A stretch of DNA of 64,000 nt from Lepiota brunneoincarnata (Eukaryota > Basidiomycota > Agaricomycetes > Agaricales > Agaricaceae), in contig JAEBUN010000012.1 of NCBI GenBank assembly GCA_023014365.1, forward strand, positions 744,001-808,000, written 5' to 3'. Of this stretch, positions 1 through 10,250 are shown in pieces. A program made the translations under genes and the position numbers. Below the pieces are notes generated by a model that saw nothing but the letters and a program-made list of their open reading frames with translations, ran no database searches and had not been told where the DNA came from. Every line of letters starts with the position of its first letter. The stretch's first letter is position 1.

Positions 1-771
1 AGGATCTCTGTCTGATATGATTTTGTCAGGGAGACCATATCTTGTGAATACTTTTTCAATAAGAAGTCTTCTGATGTCATTGGCTGTGGTGTTTTCTGAT
101 GTAGGGATGAAAATTACCCCCTTCATAAGGCCATGGTCCACCATGGACAATATGGCATTGTTTCCCATGGATGGCAGGAGACCAGTGATTAGATCCCAAG
201 AGATCTGACTAAATGGGTGTAGTGAAGATGCTGGTTGGATGGGTTGGATAGGGATGTGATCTGGTTGTCAGATAATTTTGTGTTGTTGGTGTTCTGGACA
301 GTCTTTAATGTAGTTCTTTATGAATGTTGACATTCCTGGCCAATATACTTCTTTCTTGGCAAGGTGGTATGTTTCTTGTTCTCTAGGGTGGCCACATGTA
401 GGGTGGTCATGGTATCTTGCAATGACATTGTGTCTGAGTTGGAGGTCTTCTGGAATGATGACATGTTCTTGGAATGTGAGGAGTGGATCATTTGAGGTCG
501 GGACTGTTCCGAAGTCTTCATTGGCAGTGTTAGGGTGGGTTTCCTTCAGGAGTTTGAATGCTTCAGTGGTTCTAGCATCATATTTGGGCAATTCTGTGAT
601 TCTTTCTTGGAGTTCCATATCAATAGTGGCAATAAAGAGGTTTTCTGGAAGTACTGTGATTAGGTTTTGATCTTCTATGTCAGCTGATGCAACGAAAAGG
701 TTGTCTGGAAGCATGGTGATGTCTTCGTTATTGTTATCTTTATTGGGGATGTGGTCTGGACATCTTGATAG
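1..771 (-). pseudogene. Element B pol, 3' part: RNase H tail, H2C2 zinc domain, integrase core (partial)
   Basis: The minus strand reads from an RNase H/linker tail (SRCPDHIP, 725-771) into an integrase H2C2 region and then the core, which leaves the window at SDRDP, the second catalytic Asp. H2C2 is seen as RYHDHPTCGH...KDCPEHQ; the last Cys is His here, so zinc binding is probably lost. One in-frame TGA follows the zinc domain. The reading frame continues exactly at 9758 once the intervening element A and one copy of GATAG are removed, so this is the distal part of a single Gypsy pol. Decayed and truncated by the window edge. Confidence 0.85.
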
Positions 772-775
772 TGAT

Positions 776-1822
776 ATGAACAGCCCAGACCGAGAGGAAC
801 AGGAACAGCTATTTGACTTTATGTTAGAGCCGGTGCGGGTCGGGACCGAAGCGGAGGGTCGGGGTGGTATCCTTGGTATAAGGTAACCGGGGGACAGGGC
901 GAAGTCAGTACGTAGACTTCGGGACCGAGGCGGAGTACGTCGGGCGGGGGGTTGGACTTGCGGCCTCAGCTTATGTGCTGTGCCCTCCTACTGTCCGAGT
1001 CCGTATTTCAGGAAGTCGGGGCCGAAGCGGAGCGAGGCAGAGAGAGAGGAGAGGATGTGGAACAGGGAGCTGGTCCGCTGCTCGATTCGATTATCAGACT
1101 GAGGAGTACAAGCCAAGTGCCTACGGTATATATACTACTAGCTCGACGAATTATGACTCGTACTGACTACGTGCGGAGCAAAGCGGAAGCCCATATGGTT
1201 ACAAGCGGATTACGAATAATTTCGAATGGAATGGAGACCGGTACGGGTATGGAGACTGGTAACGTATTCTGATTACGGACGGAGAATGGAGAACTGGACA
1301 ATGGGAGCACCGAGGGTCAGGTGATCGTGGCACGTGTAGAGGTAGGTCGCGTGATCGGGGCGAAGGGTTGCGGTCGGAGCCAGTCGGGGCCGAGTCGGAG
1401 GGCATAGGGTTGTCGTGTGGAGCACACGTGGAGTCGAGAAGCCGAAGCCTAATGGTTAAGCTCTAGGTTTGGTGTGGATATGACACTTTACAAGATGGGT
1501 ACAGGAAACTACAGACCAGTTGTGAGCACAGGAATATGAAGACAAAGAAGGGGAATATTACAATGCCATGCAGGACTTGGCAAGAGAAGCAGGAATGGAG
1601 ATAACTCTGGAGGATATTCTGGAATACCCCAAGGACAAAGAAGACAGCCATGGATCAACCGATCCAACCTCCAATACAGATGGAAGCACCGAGAGAATGG
1701 AGAGCGAGAATGGAAGAGAATCCATGGAGATAAAATTGGGAGAAGAGAATTATGAGTCAGAGGACAGCGATGGAACATCACACAGCAGTGGAATGAAGAA
1801 CAAGGACACTGACTCATTGTAA
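776..1822 (+). pseudogene. U3-encoded acidic ORF of the A-family LTR (interrupted copy)
   Basis: The frame opens with an ATG at LTR base 5 (MNSPDREEQ...) and would continue through ...DTDSL to a stop at 1822. It is split after FDF by the solo LTR at 822-1485 and also has a TGA replacing a Gln codon near 1532. The same ORF is open in the copies at 3884-4255 and, on the minus strand, 48859-49236. The predicted product is about 124 aa, very acidic, with no domain I recognise. Confidence 0.65.
822..1485. mobile_element. Solo LTR (664 bp) inside the 5' LTR of element A
   Basis: It begins TGTTAGAG and ends GATATGACA, with a 5-bp target duplication CTTTA (817-821 and 1486-1490). Comparison with the uninterrupted LTR at 3880-4581 shows that excision restores DFTRW in the U3 ORF. 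It is more GC-rich than its surroundings and has a TATA-like TATATATAC near 1127-1135. No internal element sequence remains, as expected after LTR-LTR recombination. I saw no second copy of this family in the window. Confidence 0.9.
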
Positions 1823-1933
1823 GATATAAATAACAGTAGGATGCCATCAGCTAGGATACACATCATGGTCAAGACTGCGCAGGACAAGTAGAACAGCCCA
1901 GTAACCTATAACAAGTATATAGCATCTCATAGG

Positions 1934-1980
1934 TATATAAGGCCTGTACAAGTAGAGATTAAAGCCTCAAGCTTTAATCT
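1934..1980 (+). promoter_or_regulatory. LTR promoter: TATA box and presumed start of R in element A
   Basis: TATATAA at 1934-1940 is followed 29-35 bp downstream by AAGCTTTAATCT (1969-1980), the sequence complementary to the primer-binding site just after the LTR. That spacing fits a transcription start at about 1965-1970. Confidence 0.6.
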
Positions 1981-2152
1981 TGTTAATAGCGGTTGTTAAC
2001 CCTCTCTGCCTTAACTCGGTGTGTTCTCTCGTTATTTCATTGAGTGCAATCCACTAAGCTCTGCAAGGCCAACCATCTTGGACACCTTGTAGAGTGATTG
2101 AAGGCCGTCTCCAGTTATCCTTGGATACAGAAGGAGCACAGATCATAACATT

Positions 2153-2164
2153 AGATTAAAGCTT
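2153..2164 (+). other. Self-complementary primer-binding site of element A
   Basis: AGATTAAAGCTT lies 2 bp after the 5' LTR end and is the exact 12-nt reverse complement of 1969-1980 in the LTR R region. There is no TGG start as expected for a tRNA primer. This is the self-priming arrangement known for Tf1/sushi elements. Confidence 0.7.
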
Positions 2165-2629
2165 CCTTTGGACAACCTCCATTGTACACCCTGTGGTATT
2201 GGTACACCTTGTCACTACCCTTCCACACCGGCAGACAATACACTTTATCGCTATCTGAGTGCCAACCATATCTGACAACATGCCTTGTTGCTGTCTGGTG
2301 ATACACCCCTGTAGAGCAGGCCACCATACCCTCTACACCCTTGGTCAGATGCACCAAAAGCGTTGATAGGTCATCCACACCTTTAAGTGTTGATTGGGAT
2401 AATGCACCCATAAGTGTTGTTATAGGTCATCTGCACCTTCAAGCATTGATTGGGATAATGCACCTGCAAGCATTGTTTATTCACCTTCAACCCCACCTTC
2501 ACCTTCAACTTCTTCCCTCTACACCCTGTCTACAAATCAAAATGACCCCCTCACCACCGACTACAAAGAATCTAACAGTTCTGACTGGTCAACAACTGAC
2601 TCTGAACCCGACTTCACACCCCCTCCACC
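2165..2629 (+). other. Element A leader with a 56-bp tandem duplication
   Basis: Untranslated leader between the primer-binding site and the gag ATG. Two imperfect 56-bp units lie at about 2368-2423 and 2424-2479, each containing GATTGGGATAATGCACC. No ORF of note. Confidence 0.6.
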
Positions 2630-3879
2630 ATGGACCATAAAAAGAAAACAAAACCTATACCTCTCACTTGTTCACCCTCTGGTTCTGCACCATACCCTAC
2701 ACAACCTACTGAGAGAGTTCAATGTCGAACAGAAGACCCAGGATACCCAACACCCCCAGCATCAGTTCTTCAATCCCTACCCAAACAACCACCACCTGAA
2801 AGAACTGCCACCTCTACCCGCTCAAAGCTCGGGGAGCTGATTCATAGAACATCTACCCCATCCTCCGGTCCTCAACCCTCAACAAGTACAAGAACTCATG
2901 ACAACACTTCACAACAGGAACCCCCAAGAACATCTTCACCCCTCATATCACCACTTGGATCACTGGTACACTCACTGCCTCAATCCAGTTCCCCTGTACA
3001 ATCTGAATCATCTGAAGCTAGCCCCACTACCAGGTCTATTCACACTTCCAACAAGGAATCCACAACCTCTGACATTAACGATATGGCCTCCTCCACAAAG
3101 ATCAATACACCCCCAACCTTTAATGGAGAGACTGACTACTACTGCCTCTGGAAGGATGCAGTACAATTATACATCAATGCAAAGCCTGGTGCCATTTCCA
3201 GTGACAAGACCAAGATACAATTTGCCCTTTCATACATGTCCACCAGCCCTGCCACAACATGGAGAGGAGCATTCTTGGAATCAAACAAGGAACTTGATGG
3301 AAGCCAGAACCTTCCAACATGGAAGAAATTCCTGGAAGGACTTGATACATCCTTTGCCCTAAACAATGTCCCTGCAGATGCAATGGACAGAATTTGCCAT
3401 CTCAAACAGAATGGATGATATATCGATGATTACATATCCCAGTTCCAGATACTTGCCTATCAGGCCGACCTTGGAGATGGAGTGGTGGCAGTCAACTATT
3501 TCAAGAACAGGCTGGATCGCCCCGTCGCAATCAAAACAATTAGCCTCAATCCAGGAAACAAACTCAACAACTGGTTCAAACAAGCTCAAACAGCATATCA
3601 AATACTACAAACTCAACGCAACTATATGCAAACTTGAGGAACTCCCTCGTTTCCAATGACTTCATGCCCTCACTCATTTAAAGGGAAAAGAAATGCTTTT
3701 ACGTGTCATGTCCCACTCCCCTATCAAAGAAATGCTTTTACGTGTCATGTCCCACTCCCCTATCAAGCGACAGACCCTAATGCAATGGATATTGACCAAC
3801 TCGCCAAAGCAGTCTACAACCTCGACTTTGAGGAAGAGCCAGATCTACTCACCAAGGAAGCTGATGAAGACAAGGAGAC
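2630..3879 (+). pseudogene. Element A gag, N-terminal and central part
   Basis: The ATG at 2630 opens a Pro/Ser/Thr-rich N-terminus of about 160 residues, followed by a retrotransposon-gag-like helical region (PTFNGETDYYCLWKDAV, then ATTWRGAFL). A TGA at 3416-3418 and another near 3636 interrupt the frame, which otherwise continues to ...KEADEDKE at 3877. The solo LTR at 3880-4581 splits the gene here; after its removal the frame runs on as TEEDRLHQL. A 39-bp tandem duplication (3689-3727 and 3728-3766) doubles the peptide RNAFTCHVPLPYQ. Confidence 0.85.
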
Positions 3880-4581
3880 TGTTATGAATAGTCCAGATCA
3901 AGAGGAACAGGAACAACTATTTGACTTTACAAGATGGGTACAGGAGACCACAGACCAGTTACAAGCACAAGAGTATGAAGACAAAGAAGGGGAATATTAT
4001 AACGCCATGCAGGACCTGGCAAGAGAAGCGGGAATGGAGATAACTCTGGAGGATATTCTGGAATACCCCGAGGACAAAGAGGACAGCCATGGATCAACCG
4101 ATCCAACCTCCAATGTAGATGGAAGTACTGAGAGAGTGGAGAGCAAGAATGGAGGGGACTCCATGGAGATAGAATCAGGAGAAGGAGATTATGAGTCAGA
4201 AGAAAGCAATGGAACATCGCACAGCAGTGAGAATGAGGACACTGACTCATTGTAATATAAATAACAGTAGGATGCCATCAGCTAGGATGCGCATCATGGT
4301 CAAGGCTGCGGACAACCAGTAGAACAGCCCAACTACCTATAACAAGTATATAGTGTCTCATAGGTATATAAGGCCTGTACAAGTAGAGATTAAAGCCTTA
4401 AGCTTTAATCTTGTTAACAGCAGTCATTAACCCTCTCTGCCTTAACTTGGCATGTTCCCTCGTTATCTCATTGAGCGCGATCCACTAAGCTCTACAAGGC
4501 CAACCATCTCGGACACCTTGCAGAGTGATTGAAGGCTGTCTCCAGTTATCCTCGGATACAGAAGGAGCATGGATCATAACA
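3880..4581 (+). mobile_element. Solo LTR of the A family inside element A gag
   Basis: 702 bp with perfect 8-bp inverted ends TGTTATGA/TCATAACA and a 5-bp target duplication GAGAC (3875-3879 and 4582-4586). Excision restores the gag frame KEADEDKE-TEEDRL exactly. It has the family TATA box and the AGATTAAAGC hairpin at about 4360-4415 and a complete U3 ORF. It belongs to the same LTR family as its host element. Confidence 0.95.
3884..4255 (+). CDS. U3-encoded acidic protein of the A-family LTR, 123 aa
   Basis: Open from the ATG at LTR base 5 to TAA at 4253-4255. The product begins MNSPDQEEQEQLFDF and ends NEDTDSL; it is rich in Glu, Asp, Ser and Gly, with a predicted helical N-terminal half (TRWVQETTDQLQAQEYEDKE) and an acidic Ser-rich tail. 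I recognise no domain. Compared with the copy at 48859-49236, differences are mostly amino-acid-conservative and the one length change near the end is 6 nt, so the frame is kept. In a complete element the 3' LTR copy would lie at the end of the genomic RNA. Confidence 0.55.
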   Translation: MNSPDQEEQEQLFDFTRWVQETTDQLQAQEYEDKEGEYYNAMQDLAREAGMEITLEDILEYPEDKEDSHGSTDPTSNVDGSTERVESKNGGDSMEIESGEGDYESEESNGTSHSSENEDTDSL

Positions 4582-4950
4582 GAGACTGAAGAAGACAGAC
4601 TCCACCAGTTGGTACAGGAGTGCACCTGTGAAGCCCTCAACGCAATCCTCACAGATGCCCAGAGAAGGGATCTCAAGGAGAAGAGATGCTTCAACTGCCA
4701 CAAGACTGGACACTTCACCCACGAATGCCCCACCAAGACTATATATTGCCGATCCGAATTACCCTGCAATTTGGATGCCAGAAACTGGTCAAATGCAATA
4801 TCCAGAAGAAGACAAGCAAGTTATAGGAAGAAGAACTCCCTATACAACATATTAGAAGATGCAACCAACGAAGAAGTTGAGGACATTTATGAACACTTTG
4901 CAAATGAACCCAACCACCCAGACACCCCTCTGGTTAAGGATTTTGCCTAA
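4582..4950 (+). pseudogene. Element A gag, C-terminal part with CCHC zinc knuckle
   Basis: Continues gag after the nested solo LTR. It carries a CX2CX4HX4C knuckle (CFNCHKTGHFTHEC at about 4687-4728), the nucleic-acid-binding motif of nucleocapsid. The frame ends TPLVKDFA with TAA at 4948-4950. This segment is open; the gene as a whole is broken upstream. Confidence 0.85.
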
Positions 4951-4999
4951 GGAGACTAGCCACCACATCTAGCCCTCCACAAAGACCCCCTTCCTTTCC

Positions 5000-5687
5000 T
5001 TATCCACACAATGATATTAATGTTGTAAAACTACAGGAATCGTCAGCATGTGTAATACATCTACCTTGCCAAATCCAAAAACACAAAATCACTAAGGAAG
5101 GACCCGAAAGTGTGGAACTACTCACCCTACTTGACTCAGGAGCAGCAGGAAATTTTATCAACCCTGGAATGGTCAGACAACACTCATTCAAAACAATACC
5201 CCTTGATCAACCCATCAAAGTACAAAATGCCAATGGATCCGTTAATGAAAATGGGACAGCCATCCATTATACAACCCTCAACCTAACGGTTAACAGAAAG
5301 GATATGGAGATCAAACCAAAAGTAGTCTCCCTTGGAAGCCCAAGACTCATCCTTGGATTCCCTTGGCTTGTGGAACATAACCCAGACATTGACTGGGATG
5401 CCAAACAATTACACTGGAGAAACAAACATTGGGACAACACTATCTTCCAAGAACTCATCCAATCTATGGAACCTGATTGGATCTACAACGACCAACTCAA
5501 CCACATCTCTACCCTCGAGCCTACAAGCTTTGAAGAAATCAACTTCAAAGCCTCAGCATCACAATTCCTTGCCATACAATATGGAAAAAAGAAGAACAAC
5601 AACCCAAGAAAAGTTGTACCCACAGAATTCCACAAATACCTCCCAGTATTCAGCAAGAAACAAGCCAAACAATTCCCCCCACAATGA
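5000..5687 (+). pseudogene. Element A aspartic protease region
   Basis: A retropepsin-like domain starts with LLTLLDSGAAGNFI (catalytic DSG) near 5115-5155, and ILGFPWL follows near 5350-5370 as in other Gypsy proteases. The frame is open to a TGA at 5686-5688, just before the RT region, where related elements read Arg (QFPPR). Confidence 0.8.
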
Positions 5688-6960
5688 CCATGGGATCACA
5701 AGATCAAACTCAAAGAATCATTCAAACCAATTGCCATGAAATCCTACTGACTCTCCCTTAATGAAGAAAAGGAACTCAACACATTTCTCGAAGAAAACCT
5801 TCAGAAAGGATACATTCAACCATCTGAATCACCAATGGCCTCACCTTTCTTCTTTGTAGAAAAGAAAGACGGAAAGCTACGCCCCTGTCAAGATTACAGG
5901 TACCTCAACAAGCATACTATCAAGAATGCATACAACCTTCCCCTCATCTCACATATTCTCAACAAACTCCAAGGATCAAGATATTTTACCAAACTTGACA
6001 TACAAGCAGGATACAATAACATCCGTATACGCAAAGGAGATGAATGGAAAGGAGCCTTCAGAACACCCCGAGGATTATTCAAACCTACAGTCATGTTTTT
6101 CAGAATGTGCAACTCCCCAGCAACCTTCCAAACCATGATGGACTCATTATTCCAAAAACTCATCAATAATGGAGGAGTAATCATTTACATGGACGACATC
6201 CTCATTCACACAAAAACAAAACAAGAACTCCAATGTCTTACAAGAGAAGTACTCAAGATACTTAAAGACAACAATCTATACCTCAAGACTGAGAAATGCG
6301 AATTTGAACACCAATGACTTGAATATCTAGGAGTTATCATCACTCCGGACTCAGTCTCAATGGACCCAGCAAAGCTCAAAGGCATTGCTGAATGGCCAAC
6401 ACCAACTACCCCATGCGATGTACGCAAATTTATAGGATTTTGCAACTTCTACCAGAAGTTTATACATCAATACGCCACATGGGCCAAACCCCTCAATGCC
6501 TTGATGTCCAAAACCAAGAAATTCAAATGGACAGAAGAATGCCAAAATGCTTTCAATACCCTCAAGAGAAAGTTTCAAAGTGAACCGGTACTAATGGTAC
6601 CAGACCAAGACAAGCCCTTCAAAATTGAATGTGACGCATCCCTATTTGCATCAGGAGCAGTCCTCCTTCTATGCAATAATAATGGAGTTAAACACCTGGT
6701 CACATACTTCTCAAAAGGATTCTCACCAGCTGAATGCAACTATCATTGCTCCAAACAAGAACTCTTCGCCATAATCCAAGCACTCAAGGAATGGCGCCAC
6801 CACATAGAAGGATCATCTCACAAGACCATTGTATGGTCAGATCACGATAACCTTTACCACTGGAGAAAACCCAAGGATCTCAGCAGAAGACAAGCTTGAT
6901 GGATTGCCTATATGCAATGATTTGACATTGAAATCCAGCACATCCCTGGAAAGAAAAATG
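5688..6960 (+). pseudogene. Element A reverse transcriptase and RNase H
   Basis: The RT shows [32 protein letters not shown], and the catalytic YMDD in [10 protein letters not shown] near 6180-6205. RNase H follows with IECDAS (first Asp), KQELFAIIQALKEW (Glu) and SDHDNLYHW. In-frame stops occur after the protease, in MKSY-LSLN, at EHQ-LEYLG, at RRQA-WIAY and nearby; most are TGA where related copies have CGA. Dead copy. Confidence 0.9.
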
Positions 6961-8238
6961 GACCAGCAGATGCTCTCTCAAGACGACCTGACCATGAACC
7001 CAAGACAAAGGACAACAAACAGATCATTGCCCTACCTGATAAATTCTTCACCCCAGAACGACCACAGCACATCCATATTATTGACAAAACTACAAAGCAT
7101 GAAATAAAGGAGCTGTGGAAGAAGAAGAAACAAACTGACATTGCCCAAGAAGATGACTCAGGACACCCACGTGTTCATGGAAAACTATTTATACCTCAAG
7201 ATCTACATCTCAGATGCCACTTACTGCAAAGAGTACATGACTCACCAACTGCAGGACACCCTGGAATCGCAGAAACCACCAGAAAACTCCAGGAGTACGC
7301 CTATTGGCCCGGGATGCGATCATTTGTCAAGAACTACATCTGAGGATGTGGTGCTTGCCAACAATACAAGATCAATCACCACCCCCTGAAGCCACTGCTT
7401 CAGCCTATCCCTGGACCCTGCTCTACCCGTCCATTCTTGAATATCTTGATGAATCTTATCACAGACCTACCCCTGGATGGACCCCATGATTCTATACTGG
7501 TCATGGTTGACCAGCTTACAAAGGGAATAATTCTAGAACCTACTGCAAAAACTGCCAATGTGGCCAAGATTGCCAAAATTCTCATCAAATGGCTATTCTC
7601 TAGATTTGGCCTTCCTGAAAAGGTTCTCAGCGATTGCGACCCCAGATTCGCCACCAAATCTATGAAAGAATTCTATAAACAACTTGGAATCAAACAAGCA
7701 CTCTCTACTGCCTACCACCCGCAGACAGACGGACAAACAGAGCAATTTAATCAAGAAATAGAACTATACCTTGGCATCTATTGCTCATCAAACCCAAACA
7801 AATGGGTAAAAGCACTCCCACTCCTAGAATATGTATGTTCACAACTCGAAAACACATGCCGAACGCCAACATACCCCATTTAAACTCCTCTATGGATCAA
7901 CCCCCAAAGGATTTCCGACCTCTGAGGAGCCAACAAACATTCCAGCAATAGGAGAGAAGTTTAAATACCTTACCAAGATGTGCCAAGAAGCTCAAGCTGC
8001 ACATGAACAAGCCAGACTAAAAATGGCTGCAAGATATAATTGGCCAGATATCAATCTAAAAATTGGACAAAAGGTTTGGCTAGACAACCACAACCTCCCA
8101 ATTCGGTACACCTCAAATAAACTGGCCCAACGCTGAGAAGGTCCCTTCACCATAACAAGAAAACTCAGACCTGTTACCTATGAACTAAAATTACCCATCA
8201 AATGGAAGATCCACAACAAGTTTCATGCAAGCCTCCTA
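6961..8238 (+). pseudogene. Element A integrase
   Basis: H2C2 zinc domain RVHDSPTAGHPGI...GCGACQQYK (about 7225-7370), then the DDE core: the first Asp in LITDLPLD, the second in SDCDPRF (about 7630-7650) and Glu in TEQFNQEIE (about 7738-7765). A TGA lies before GCGACQQ. A frameshift near 7830-7880 moves the frame from LLEYVCSQLEN to NSKTHAERQHTPF. A GPF/Y-like module (EGPFTITRKLRPVTYEL) lies at 8139-8190 after another TGA. Confidence 0.9.
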
Positions 8239-8610
8239 ATGCCTGCAGAAGAGAACAACACACATGGGGAATACAACACAGCCCCGCCTCCTGACCTTGT
8301 CAATGGAGAAGAAGAATACGAGGTTGAGTCAATACTGCACCACAGAAGATTCCAGAACAAGCACCAATTCCTAGTCAGATGGAAAGGATACCTTCCCACT
8401 GAGGACTCCTGGGAGCCAGAAGCAAACCTGGAGAACACCAAGGAAATCATTGAAGAATATAAAAGGGCCCACAAACTAAACAGCCCCACCAATGACCCAA
8501 CCACCCAACACTCAAGCAACCACTCCAGACCTCCCAGAGCCAGACAACGATGGATGCCTTCTCATCCAGGAAAGAATCATATCCCTGGCGAACTGCATCA
8601 CAGGAAATAG
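8239..8610 (+). CDS. Element A integrase C-terminus with chromodomain
   Basis: An open stretch contains a chromodomain: YEVESILHHRR, FLVRWKGY and SWEPEANLEN (about 8317-8450), with the aromatic residues Y, W and W of the methyl-lysine cage. This marks the element as a chromovirus; the domain is expected to target integration to histone-methylated chromatin. The frame ends at 8610 and overlaps the third ORF, which starts near 8492 in another frame. Confidence 0.85.
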   Translation: MPAEENNTHGEYNTAPPPDLVNGEEEYEVESILHHRRFQNKHQFLVRWKGYLPTEDSWEPEANLENTKEIIEEYKRAHKLNSPTNDPTTQHSSNHSRPPRARQRWMPSHPGKNHIPGELHHRK

Positions 8611-9738
8611 CCAACCTGGCCCTGCTGCCGATACCATTGACAACCAACCAGACAGGACCAACAGTCCTTATATCATCCAGCATACCTTCCTTCCCTCCAA
8701 TCAACCTGAAATACAATCCATCCTTTTAAATGAAGTTCCCTTTCATATTACTGGAACCTGTCTTAAATGCAGTCCAGTGATGGTCCCCCTGGTCGACACC
8801 TGCTGGAAGACATTTACTGCTCTTCTGTATCACAAGCACCTCGTCTACAACCAAACAACAGAATTCCAAGAACTATGCACCACTATTCTTTCTAGTGCAA
8901 CAGAGGAACAGGACTGCACTATCATTTCTGCCATGTTATCAACCACTCTCACCAAATTCCCATTTGAGAGTCCAATCCCAAGCCCAAGCAATGGAAGCAG
9001 AAGTCAGGACTGCCCTGTCCTACCTATCGGGACTGCCACCCAATCTTCCAACCCTCCCATGGTGGATACAAATAACCAACCACCAAGTGCTATACAAGTA
9101 ATATCTGCTTCTAATGATGCCCCCACCAGGACTACTACCAATCACTTATCCAACACCAGAACTTGCTGCAATTGCTGCCATCAATTTGGCCATATCAAGG
9201 CAGGATGCCCATGCTACCAATGTCAATATGGTCGAAAGATTGCCCCCAGCCATTACGAGAAGCACTATGAAAGAAACCCTTACCAGCATCAACCCACAAG
9301 TATGGTACCTGGCTTGTATCGCCACCCACGAGGAATACCAAGCAGAGCTTGATCCCTCACACGTGAAACCACAAACAACAATATTCAACACATTATTGCA
9401 AACACTGAGTAGCACCCTGCCTCAGCCAGACCCCTCTGCACCCAAATTCAAGGTGCCCCTGTCATCATTCTGGCCACCAATGCCACCACCACATCTACTG
9501 GCAGAAGCCACTGACTTTCTGAATCAGTCCTTCAATGCACCCATCACCACTCGCTCCAGAGAACCCCTTGTCATCGACCTCACCCAAGACCCGCCATCCC
9601 CAGGCCACCAAGTTATCAAAGCAACTCTCCAGAACCTGACCCCTACTATGACTGGGACCCCGTTGCCAAATCAAACATCACAGGTGAGCCTGTCAGACTA
9701 TATTGAGGATATGTCTGATGAGGACATCAGACCTTATG
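8492..9738 (+). pseudogene. Element A third ORF with zinc-knuckle region
   Basis: Downstream of the chromodomain, in the position env would occupy, one frame is open at 8492-9352 and a second at 9114-9755. The first has a Pro/Ser/Thr-rich N-terminus, a helical Cys-containing middle and, near 9150-9275, a CX2CX4HX4C knuckle (CNCCHQFGHIKAGC) followed by CYQC and APSHY. The same C-terminal layout is found in the third ORFs of elements F and D2. I see no signal peptide or membrane segment, so an envelope protein is unlikely. The overlap of two frames points to a frameshift in this copy. Confidence 0.6.
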
Positions 9739-9757
9739 AGGAGCACAGATCATAACA
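9739..9757 (+). repeat. Residual 3' LTR end of element A (19 bp)
   Basis: AGGAGCACAGATCATAACA equals the last 19 bp of the 5' LTR and is directly followed by the GATAG target duplication. The rest of the expected roughly 700-bp 3' LTR is missing. Confidence 0.75.
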
Positions 9758-10250
9758 GATAGAGTGTCTGGTGCAGGGATCTTTGATCCTGGGATGTGTT
9801 CTAATTTAAAGTTGTAGTTGGCTGGGGTCTGGACCCATCATGCTTGTCAGTGGTTGATTTTCTGGGGTTTACACCAATATGTGAGGTTCTGGTGGTCCGT
9901 TCTGATGTGGACAGTATGGGGGCTGCCAAGAAGGTAGTGGTGCCATTCTCAAGGGCTTGGATAATAGTGAGGAGTTCCCTGTCATAGATGTCGTAGTTGT
10001 GTTCCACTAGTCCAAATGTTTTTGAATAGAATGATACAGGTTTCTGTATTCCGTTGATATTGTGTTGATATAAGACAGCTCCTGATGCAAATTTGGAAGC
10101 ATTGGCTTCTATTTCGAAGGGTTTTGTGGAGTCAGGCATGAGGAGTACTGGTTCCTTTAGGAATTTATTTTTGAGCATTTCAAATGCTTTCTGTTGTTCT
10201 TCTTTCCATTCAAATTTGTTTGATTTGGATAGGAGTTGGTTAAGGGGTTT
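9758..10250 (-). pseudogene. Element B RNase H region
   Basis: On the minus strand: FEIEANASKFASGAVLYQ (the usual first Asp of IECDAS is Asn here), [12 protein letters not shown] with the catalytic Glu, and HIPGSKIPAPDTLS at the insertion point of element A. The frame is shifted near 9930-9950, where the usual TDHxNL motif is out of frame, and stops are present upstream. It continues at 771 and below. Confidence 0.85.

Larger units (their letters stand above)
772..2150 (+). repeat. Element A 5' LTR, interrupted by a solo LTR
   Basis: It starts TGATATGA and ends TCATAACA. Removing the nested solo LTR and its duplication leaves about 710 bp, matching the complete LTRs of this family at 3880-4581 (702 bp) and 48550-49240 (691 bp, reverse). 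U3 holds an ORF starting at LTR base 5. A TATA box lies at 1934-1940, and a hairpin (AGATTAAAGC...GCTTTAATCT) follows at about 1956-1980 where transcription should start. Confidence 0.9.
772..9757 (+). mobile_element. Element A: Ty3/Gypsy chromovirus inserted in element B
   Basis: The boundaries are set by a 5-bp target duplication GATAG (767-771 and 9758-9762) and by TG...CA ends; removing the element restores an uninterrupted pol frame in element B. Order: 5' LTR, primer-binding site, leader, gag, protease, RT, RNase H, integrase, chromodomain, third ORF, then only the last 19 bp of a 3' LTR. Coding regions hold many in-frame stops (mostly TGA) and at least one frameshift in the integrase, so the copy is dead. 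Two solo LTRs are nested inside (822-1485 and 3880-4581). Confidence 0.9.

Noticed and set aside
772..1822. MNSPD... segment first taken for a gag fragment
   Set aside because: Comparison of three copies and their target duplications shows that it lies inside an LTR, so it is a U3 ORF and not gag.
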